Shown here piece after piece: positions 19,019 to 25,862 of a stretch of DNA of 34,921 nt (position 1 is its first letter; each line of letters opens with the position of its first letter). The stretch spans positions 1-34,921 of the forward strand of contig JAQVZL010000012.1 of assembly GCA_028708215.1 (NCBI GenBank), read 5' to 3'. The notes beneath the pieces are model-generated. The model saw nothing but the letters and a program-made list of their open reading frames with translations, did no database searches and was not told where the DNA came from. The position numbers and the translations under genes are program-made. Origin of the DNA: Bacteroidales bacterium. GTDB taxonomy: Bacteria; Bacteroidota; Bacteroidia; Bacteroidales; UBA932.

Positions 19019-20578
19019 ATGAAAAAAGTTGTAAAAATAAGTATTGGGAATTTGGCTTTTACTGTAGAAGAAGATGGATTTCTTCTTATTAAAGGTTATT
19101 TAGGTGAAATCCAAGATCATTACCAATCCAATGAGAATGGCCGCGAAATAGTAGAAGGTATTGAAGAGAGAATGGCCGAGCTTTTTTTAGAAAAAGCCCC
19201 AGCAGGATCTGTTGTTACAATTTCTATTGTTAAAGAGGTAATTGCAATATTAGGGAGGCCCTCTGCAATTGACCAAGAGCAGGGAGATGTAAGATTTGCC
19301 TCTTCTAGTTATAATTATAAAAGAGTTCCAAAAAAGTTATATAGAAATGGGCAAGATAAAGTTTTAGGAGGAGTTTGTTCTGGTCTTGCAGCATATAGCT
19401 CACTAGATGTTGCACTTGTAAGAATTTTATTTGTTATTCTTTTAATAGGGTTTTCCTTTTTTGGATTGATTCATATTGGTGGCGGTTCCTTTATGATAAT
19501 TGCATATATTATAATGTGGATAGTAATTCCCCAAGCTAGAACTGTTGAGCAGAGGTGCGCTATGTTTGGAGAACCTATGGACCTCTCCTACATAAATCAA
19601 AAAATTGGGAAGGGAGCTACCAACCAAAGCTCTGGAGCTCTAAAAGGTTTAGGAAGGCTTCTCTCTATAGTTTTCTCAGTTTTATTAATTATTATTTCGG
19701 TTTCGGGTTTAGCAACTCTTTCATTTTCTTTGTTTGGGTTAGAAGTTTTTAAAGGGGTAATCCCAATTAATATGCTAGATTATCTCTATTTAGGAGTTGA
19801 AAACGGGCTCTTTCTTAAAATAGCAATAATCTCTTTTCTAACTCTTCCATTTTTAGGGATGCTATACGGTGGGATACAGCTTTTGTTTAGATTTAAAACA
19901 ACGCGAGTTAGACCAGGTTTGATTATATTGCTTTTATGGATAATTTCTCTTTTTGCAGTAATATTCTATACAGTAAAATCTACAAGACCATATTGGGATA
20001 GTGCAGAATACAGTGGGCAAATAACCTTAAATCAAGAAGTAGATACTATTTACGTTAGATTTATCTCTAAAACTCCAATGCCAGAAGAGAGAGTACTTTT
20101 GAGTGCAGATTATTCAGATTTCTTTGTCTCTTGGATGGATAATAACAGAGAGCTTGTTGTTTTTCCCAATCTTAGAATAGTAAGGCAGAGCCCCAAAGCA
20201 GAAAGGGTATTAAAGTATAGAACCTATGCACATGCCAACAGCTATTCATCTGCATTAGTAAAAGCACAAAGAGCTGTTCCCTCTATACAAATTAAAGATT
20301 CTGTAATAACAATATCTCCTAAATATTACAATAGGCAACAGAAGTGGGATGGTCTTTCTCAAGAGATATCATTAAATATCCCAGAAAGTGTAATAATAAT
20401 TGTAGAAGAGCCACTGCAGCACAGTTTTAATAAAGTTATTAGAAAAGAAGGAATATTTAGATTTCATAAATGGGAGCGAAACTTTGAAAGAAAATTTGAC
20501 AATTGGGAACATCGCTTCGAGAGAAAACTAGATAGGTTTGAAGATAGAATAGAGAGATTCGAAGAGCGTTTCGATTAA
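19019..20578 (+). CDS. PspC domain-containing membrane protein with long C-terminal extension
   Basis: KKLYRNGQDKVLGGVCSGLAAYSSLDVALVRILFVILL PspC domain; additional TM segments; highly charged aromatic C-terminal tail. Confidence 0.88.
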   Translation: MKKVVKISIGNLAFTVEEDGFLLIKGYLGEIQDHYQSNENGREIVEGIEERMAELFLEKAPAGSVVTISIVKEVIAILGRPSAIDQEQGDVRFASSSYNYKRVPKKLYRNGQDKVLGGVCSGLAAYSSLDVALVRILFVILLIGFSFFGLIHIGGGSFMIIAYIIMWIVIPQARTVEQRCAMFGEPMDLSYINQKIGKGATNQSSGALKGLGRLLSIVFSVLLIIISVSGLATLSFSLFGLEVFKGVIPINMLDYLYLGVENGLFLKIAIISFLTLPFLGMLYGGIQLLFRFKTTRVRPGLIILLLWIISLFAVIFYTVKSTRPYWDSAEYSGQITLNQEVDTIYVRFISKTPMPEERVLLSADYSDFFVSWMDNNRELVVFPNLRIVRQSPKAERVLKYRTYAHANSYSSALVKAQRAVPSIQIKDSVITISPKYYNRQQKWDGLSQEISLNIPESVIIIVEEPLQHSFNKVIRKEGIFRFHKWERNFERKFDNWEHRFERKLDRFEDRIERFEERFD

Positions 20579-20598
20579 ATAAATAGATCTACTATTTA

Positions 20599-20742
20599 TT
20601 AATGAAAATCTTTCTCAAGTAAAAAAGCAATATCTGCTGTTATAGGCCTCTTCCCTTTTAAAATTTCATTCAAAAAAGAGGCCTTTACACCTAATTATTT
20701 GGCTAAATCCTTTTGGTGTAGTACTCACTTAGAAAGCTTCAT
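20599..20742 (-). pseudogene. degenerate HigA/XRE-type antitoxin (addiction-module HTH) remnant
   Basis: Reverse complement from 20742 reads MKLSK*VLHQKDLAK*LGVKASFLNEILKGKRPITADIAFLLEKDFH*, i.e. the HTH core with two in-frame stops (TGA, TAA) and no C-terminus. Confidence 0.7.
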
Positions 20743-20851
20743 ATCTGAATCAAATTCTCTAAATTCACTTATCTTATGTACTGTCAGTAGGTTAGAAGAG
20801 GAGGGTTTGTAGATTTAAGTTTCCCACTCTGTAACTTGTTGACACAAAATC

Positions 20852-20986
20852 ATCCATCAGATGAATTAGCATGTTGCTTACTTGCAGGGGCTTGCATAGT
20901 GTAGAAGTCTTGAAATAGCTGTTTATAGAGTTTTTTACTATGGCAAGGGTCTCATTTGTAGATAGTTGCTAATTTATCTGATGGAT
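20852..20986. repeat. internal inverted repeat 1
   Basis: ATCCATCAGATGAATTAGC (20852-20870) vs GCTAATTTATCTGATGGAT (20968-20986): 18/19 complementary. Confidence 0.8.
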
Positions 20987-21069
20987 AAAATTATCTGATT
21001 AGAATTTTACCAGTACATTATTTCATGTTCTAGCTATTTGCTAGTTGTGGTGTGGAAGACGATTTTTCG

Positions 21070-21189
21070 GGAGATGATTGCTCATAACTTACTTACAGTA
21101 TGGTAGTTAGCTTTTGAAAATAAGCCCTTTTGAGCTTATTTTCAAAAGCTAAATGCCTAGATACTAGGTATTTACGTACAATCATCTCC
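21070..21189. repeat. internal inverted repeat 3 (middle arms)
   Basis: GGAGATGATTG (21070-21080) vs CAATCATCTCC (21179-21189), perfect 11 bp, nested inside repeat 2. Confidence 0.8.
21107..21152. repeat. perfect 19-bp-stem hairpin at the centre of the nested palindrome
   Basis: TTAGCTTTTGAAAATAAGC (21107-21125), 8-nt loop, GCTTATTTTCAAAAGCTAA (21134-21152). Confidence 0.95.
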
Positions 21190-21377
21190 TGGCAAAGTTT
21201 GCTTTGCTCTGCTAGGCATAAAGCAACAGCTAGCAACTAGCAGCAAATAGCTAATAACCAACATCATTATAAGAAATTACATAAATAAAATAAACATTAT
21301 TATGAGAAGCAAAGCTAGGTGGGAAACTTTAGTGGTTTATTTATTATTTAATAAAGCTATCTAACATGGTTTTAGTT

Positions 21378-22568
21378 TTAGCTTATAACGCCCAGCTCTT
21401 TGCCTACTTTAGTGAATGCAGCTACGCATTTGTTTAAATGTTTGATTTCGTGCCCTGCGCTAATTTGTACACGAATACGTGCTTGATCTTTAGGAACAAC
21501 TGGGAAGTAGAAGCCAATAACATATATTCCCTCTTCTAGCATTCTCTCTGCAAATTTTTGGGATAATTTTGCATTGTAGAGCATAACTGCACAAATAGCA
21601 GATTCAGTTGGTTTTATATCGAAACCTGCTGCTATCATTTTGTTTACAAAATACTCTGTATTGGTGTGCAGTTTGTTTTGAAGTTCATTGGTTTCAGACA
21701 TTAGATCAAACATTGCACTTCCTGCTGCTGCAACCATAGGGGGGATTGAGTTAGAGAAGAGATATGGACGAGACCGTTGGCGTAACATATCTATTATCTC
21801 TTTTTTGCCTGTAGTAAAGCCACCAATAGCTCCGCCAAATGCTTTCCCTAGGGTGCCAGTAATAATTTCTATTTGCCCAATTAGGTTAAAGAGTTCTGTA
21901 GTTCCTTTCCCTTTCTCTCCTACAACACCTGCAGAGTGAGACTCATCTACCATAATCATAGCGTTGTATTTATTGGCTAGTTCATAGATTTTATCTAGTG
22001 GTGCTACGTTGCCATCCATAGAGAAAACGCCATCTGTAACAATTATACGAAACCGTTGAGCTTGAGATACTTTAAGGCACTTTTCTAACTCTTCCATATT
22101 GGCATTTGCATATCTATATCTTTGTGCTTTGCAGAGCCTAACTCCATCTATTATAGATGCGTGGTTAAGAGAATCAGAGATAATTGCATCTTCTTCTGTA
22201 AGTAGAGGCTCAAAAACACCACCATTTGCATCGTAGCAAGATGCATATAGAATAGTATCTTCTGTACCAAAAAATTGAGCTATTTTCTTCTCAAGTTCAA
22301 GGTGGTAATCTTGTGTCCCACAAATAAAGCGTACGCTAGACATGCCGAACCCTCTTTCATCTAAAGCCTTTTTTGCTGCTTCTACAAGAACTGGACTATT
22401 AGATAGTCCAAGGTAGTTATTGGCACAAAAGTTGAGAACTTCTTGGCCAGAATCAACTTTAATAGACGCTTGCTGGGGTGTTACAATTACTCTCTCTTCT
22501 TTGTAAAGGCCAGCTTCTTCTATTGATGTTAGTTCCTTCTGAAGGAACTCTTTAAAGTTTGTATACAT
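21378..22568 (-). CDS. kbl: glycine C-acetyltransferase (2-amino-3-ketobutyrate CoA ligase)
   Basis: FCANNYLGLSNSPVLVEAAKKALDERGFGMSSVRFICGTQDYHLELE, MVDESHSAGVVGEKGKGTTE, GTLGKAFGGAIGGFTTGKKEIIDMLRQRSRPYLFSNSIPP. Confidence 0.9.
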   Translation of the reverse strand: MYTNFKEFLQKELTSIEEAGLYKEERVIVTPQQASIKVDSGQEVLNFCANNYLGLSNSPVLVEAAKKALDERGFGMSSVRFICGTQDYHLELEKKIAQFFGTEDTILYASCYDANGGVFEPLLTEEDAIISDSLNHASIIDGVRLCKAQRYRYANANMEELEKCLKVSQAQRFRIIVTDGVFSMDGNVAPLDKIYELANKYNAMIMVDESHSAGVVGEKGKGTTELFNLIGQIEIITGTLGKAFGGAIGGFTTGKKEIIDMLRQRSRPYLFSNSIPPMVAAAGSAMFDLMSETNELQNKLHTNTEYFVNKMIAAGFDIKPTESAICAVMLYNAKLSQKFAERMLEEGIYVIGFYFPVVPKDQARIRVQISAGHEIKHLNKCVAAFTKVGKELGVIS

Positions 22569-22635
22569 ATATAGTTGATTTATAAAATTTTAAATTACTG
22601 TTTACACAAAGTTAATAAGTAAATCACAAAATATT

Positions 22636-22677
22636 ACTAAAAAACAGAAAAACTATTTTTGTTTTTGTAGTTTTAGT
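22636..22677. promoter_or_regulatory. imperfect inverted repeat, candidate TetR operator overlapping the promoter
   Basis: ACTAAAAAACAGAAAAAC-tattttt-GTTTTTGTAGTTTTAGT; outer ACTAAAA/TTTTAGT arms pair exactly. Confidence 0.4.
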
Positions 22678-22689
22678 GTAGTACTTTTG
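22659..22689 (+). promoter_or_regulatory. Bacteroidetes-type promoter of the tetR/RND operon
   Basis: TTG 22659-22661, 20-nt spacer, TACTTTTG 22682-22689. Confidence 0.5.
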
Positions 22690-22724
22690 CAACCTTATTT
22701 TTAAGTGGTGTTTAATATACTAAA

Positions 22725-23330
22725 ATGGATCTTAAAACAAAAATAATTGAAAGGTCGCTTCAGCTTTTTTTAGAAAGAGGCTGTAAGGCTGTTACAATGG
22801 ACCAAATTGGTCATGAAAATGGTATATCTAAACGTACTCTTTACGAGGTCTTTACAGATAAGTCTCAACTGTTAGAAGAGTGCTTACAATTAATGTACTT
22901 GCAAATGAGAGATTATGCTACCAATTTTAATAATAAATCTGAGAATGTAATAGATGGTCTCTTTAAACTTCATGATAATCAATCAGATGTATTATTAGAT
23001 TTGAAAAGAAACTTCTTTTCAGATTTAAAAAGATACTACTACGGAATTTATAAGAAATCTATTGAGTACTTTATTGAGTTCCATAAAAAAATGACCCACG
23101 ATTTTATTATTAGAGGTCAAAAAGAGGGACTCATAAGAGACAATATAGATACCGAACTTGTTTCAAAAGTAATTATTGAAATATCTAGTGTTCTTGAAAA
23201 TTCAGAAGTTTTTTCTCTAAAAGCTTATTCTAGAAAAGAGCTTTTTAGAGAGGTAATTATATTTTATGTAAGAGGGATTTGTACAGTTAAAGGCATAGAG
23301 TTAATAGATAATAAATGCAACCCCCTTTAA
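22725..23330 (+). CDS. TetR/AcrR-family transcriptional regulator
   Basis: KIIERSLQLFLERGCKAVTMDQIGHENGISKRTLYEVFTDKSQLLEECLQ. Confidence 0.93.
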   Translation: MDLKTKIIERSLQLFLERGCKAVTMDQIGHENGISKRTLYEVFTDKSQLLEECLQLMYLQMRDYATNFNNKSENVIDGLFKLHDNQSDVLLDLKRNFFSDLKRYYYGIYKKSIEYFIEFHKKMTHDFIIRGQKEGLIRDNIDTELVSKVIIEISSVLENSEVFSLKAYSRKELFREVIIFYVRGICTVKGIELIDNKCNPL

Positions 23331-23408
23331 ATAGACAATATTGTAATTAGCAATATAATATAAAACAAATATTTAAGAATTTTAATAAAGAATAAATATA
23401 AGAGCTAT

Positions 23409-24770
23409 ATGGAATTTAGAAAAAGTATAAAAAAAATAGTTACACTATTTATGCTTCTCTTTTTGAGTGTGGGGTTACATGCTCAAACCGCTGTTGCTAC
23501 CTCCCAAGTTTCGGAAGAGCAGCTTAATCTAACTCTAGAGAGTGCAGTTGAGCTAGCTTTAGACCAAAACCTTACAGTTAAAATAGCAGACCAAGAGATT
23601 AAAAGGGTAGATTGGTTAACTAAAGAGAACTGGTATGCTCTCTTACCAGGAGTAAGTGCAAGTGGGCAGTACACCAATAATGTATTGAAGCCTGTTTTCT
23701 TTTCAGATTTTTTCCCTGGAGGTAAAATGGAGGTTGGTTCTACTCATAGTTATGCAGTTACTGGAGCTCTTCAAGTGCCAATTATATCTATGCCTCTTTT
23801 TAAGAACATAGAGCTTTCAGAGATAGAACTTAAGGGAGCATTGGAATCTTTACGTAATACTAAAATAGAGCTATTAGCGCAGGTGAAAAACTCTTTTTAC
23901 GGTATATTAATGATGGAAGAGTCACTTAAGGTTTTACAAGAGAGTTATAACAATGCAAAAGAGACAGCCAATAATATTAAAAAAATGTACGAAAATGGGC
24001 TAGCATCTGAATACGATATGATTCGTTCAGATGTCTCTGTTAGAAATATTACTCCCTCTATAGCTCAGGCAAAAAGTGGATTGGAGTTAGCAAAGATGCA
24101 ACTTAAAGTACTTCTATCGCTAGATTTAAACACTCCTATTAAATTAGAAGGAGATATAAATTCCTATAAAGAGCAGATGGTAGCCTCTTCTCCCACTTTG
24201 CATCCGCTATTAGAGGGAAACAGTAACCTCCGTACTTTAGATATTCAGCTGGAGTCTTTAAATAAAACTTTTGAACTTATTAGGTCTCAAAGGTTACCTT
24301 CACTTGCAGGGTTTGCAAATTATCAATTGCAAATGCAGAGTAATGAATTCACATTTAGCGAAGCTTGGACAAACTCTTTTGCAGTAGGGCTTTCGTTACA
24401 AATTCCTATTTTCAATAAACTTTCAATAACTCTTAAAGAGAAACAGACAAAAGTTGGCATTCAACAATTACAATATCAAAGAGAATTAATGGAGAATAAT
24501 TTAGCAATATCTGTAAGAAACTCACAAAATGAGATGAATAGGGCTAAAGTGCAGCTTGAATCAGATATGGAAGCAGTAAAACAAGCAACAAAGGGTTACC
24601 ATATAGCTAAAGTTAGGTACAATACTGGAGCAGGTACTCTTCTGGAACTTAACGATACAGAGATGGCATTGACCAATTCAAAATTAAATCTTAATCAAAC
24701 AATATATGACTATATAAAAGCTAAGACAGAATACGATAAAGTTCTTGGCAAAGAGAGTTTAATTAATTGA
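23409..24770 (+). CDS. TolC-family outer membrane efflux protein
   Basis: Signal peptide, NLTLESAVELALDQNLTVKIADQEI, duplicated coiled-coil/outer membrane factor pattern, YNTGAGTLLELNDTEMALTNSKLNLNQTIYDYIKAKTEYDKVLG. Confidence 0.93.
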   Translation: MEFRKSIKKIVTLFMLLFLSVGLHAQTAVATSQVSEEQLNLTLESAVELALDQNLTVKIADQEIKRVDWLTKENWYALLPGVSASGQYTNNVLKPVFFSDFFPGGKMEVGSTHSYAVTGALQVPIISMPLFKNIELSEIELKGALESLRNTKIELLAQVKNSFYGILMMEESLKVLQESYNNAKETANNIKKMYENGLASEYDMIRSDVSVRNITPSIAQAKSGLELAKMQLKVLLSLDLNTPIKLEGDINSYKEQMVASSPTLHPLLEGNSNLRTLDIQLESLNKTFELIRSQRLPSLAGFANYQLQMQSNEFTFSEAWTNSFAVGLSLQIPIFNKLSITLKEKQTKVGIQQLQYQRELMENNLAISVRNSQNEMNRAKVQLESDMEAVKQATKGYHIAKVRYNTGAGTLLELNDTEMALTNSKLNLNQTIYDYIKAKTEYDKVLGKESLIN

Positions 24771-24825
24771 TAAGATTTAGATTAAAAGAGATAGTAAATA
24801 GAAATAAAATAATAAATCAAACAAG

Positions 24826-25857
24826 ATGAAAAAATTGTTGTCGCTAATTGTTACAGGCTTACTTATTATTACTGCTTGTACAGAAACAGAAACTGCTAAG
24901 GAATTGGGTAGTGAAGAGAAAACAGTCTCTGTTAAGGTAGAGACTATTCAGAAAAAATTTGTAGATCAAACAATAGAATTTACAGGTAATATAGAGCCGT
25001 TAATAAAAAACAATATATCTAGTTCTGCTGCTCAAAGAGTAGAGAAAATATATGTAGAGGTTGGCTCAAAAGTTAAAAAGGGTCAGCTGCTAGTAGAGAT
25101 GGAAAGCTTAAATTACGCGCAAGCTAAAATTCAGCTTGAAAATCTTAAAGTAGACCTTTCAAGGACAGAAGCGCTCTACAAAGCAGGAGGTATTCCAGAA
25201 CAGCAGTACGATCAAATTCTAACACAAGTAAAAATCTCTGAAGAGAGCCTAGCTAACTTAAGTAACAATACAAAGCTCCTCTCTCCTATAGATGGAATTG
25301 TTACCCAAAAGAATTTTGACAATGGAGATTTAGCCGTTGGGCAGCCAATTCTAGTAGTAATGAAAATGCAACCTGTAAAGATACTTATTAACATTTCAGA
25401 AGAGTTTTTCCCTGAAGTGAAAATAGGTACTCCTGTAAAAATAGTGCTAGATATTTACCCTAATAAGGAGTTTCCTGGTAAAGTAATGCTAATTCACCCT
25501 GTTATAGACGCTACTACTCGTTCTTTTCAGGCCGAGGTTAGAATAGATAATCCATCTCTTCTATTGCGTCCAGGAATGTTTGCTCGCGCCATTGTAGATT
25601 TTGGCTCGCGAGAAAAGGTGGTTGTTCCAGATAGAGCAGTTATAAAGCAGTCTGGTACAAATGATAAATACGTATATGTTATAAATGGAGATAGAGTTAC
25701 CTATACAAAAGTTGAACTAGGCCGTAGAATAGATTCTATTTATGAGGTAGTTAGCGGTGTTGAGCAAGGGCAGCAGGTAGTAGTTGCTGGTAATACCTCT
25801 TTAATGGACAACACTAAAATCCAAATTTCTGAATCTAAATTAGATATTACACTTTAG
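24826..25857 (+). CDS. RND efflux periplasmic adaptor subunit (membrane fusion protein)
   Basis: Lipoprotein signal (TGLLIITACTETE); RVEKIYVEVGSKVKKGQLLVEME, LSPIDGIVTQKNFDNGDLAVGQPILVV. Confidence 0.94.
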   Translation: MKKLLSLIVTGLLIITACTETETAKELGSEEKTVSVKVETIQKKFVDQTIEFTGNIEPLIKNNISSSAAQRVEKIYVEVGSKVKKGQLLVEMESLNYAQAKIQLENLKVDLSRTEALYKAGGIPEQQYDQILTQVKISEESLANLSNNTKLLSPIDGIVTQKNFDNGDLAVGQPILVVMKMQPVKILINISEEFFPEVKIGTPVKIVLDIYPNKEFPGKVMLIHPVIDATTRSFQAEVRIDNPSLLLRPGMFARAIVDFGSREKVVVPDRAVIKQSGTNDKYVYVINGDRVTYTKVELGRRIDSIYEVVSGVEQGQQVVVAGNTSLMDNTKIQISESKLDITL

Positions 25858-25862
25858 TTATT

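Larger units (their letters stand above)
21031..21253. repeat. internal inverted repeat 2 (outer arms)
   Basis: TAGCTATTTGCTAGTTG (21031-21047) vs CAACTAGCAGCAAATAGCTA (21234-21253): complementary apart from a 3-nt indel. Confidence 0.8.
20817..21329. mobile_element. putative non-coding MITE-like element (513 bp) with nested palindromes; no transposase
   Basis: Terminal inverted repeats AAGTTTCCCAC (20817-20827) / GTGGGAAACTT (21319-21329), with several internal inverted repeats and no ORF in the track. Mobility itself is inferred, not shown. Confidence 0.45.

Noticed and set aside
19555-19752. 65-aa plus-strand ORF within the second PspC gene
   Set aside because: Out-of-frame nested ORF with no domain; overlapped by a well-supported CDS.
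20817-21329. Interpretation as a CRISPR array, integron attC or retron
   Set aside because: No regularly spaced direct repeats, no attC R-box pattern I could recognise, and no reverse transcriptase or Cas gene in the window.
20579-21377. tRNA or other standard RNA gene in the ORF-free gap
   Set aside because: No cloverleaf with GGTTCRA-type T-loop and no recognisable conserved RNA motif by eye; tRNAscan/Infernal would be decisive.
21688-21939. 83-aa plus-strand ORF
   Set aside because: Antisense to kbl.
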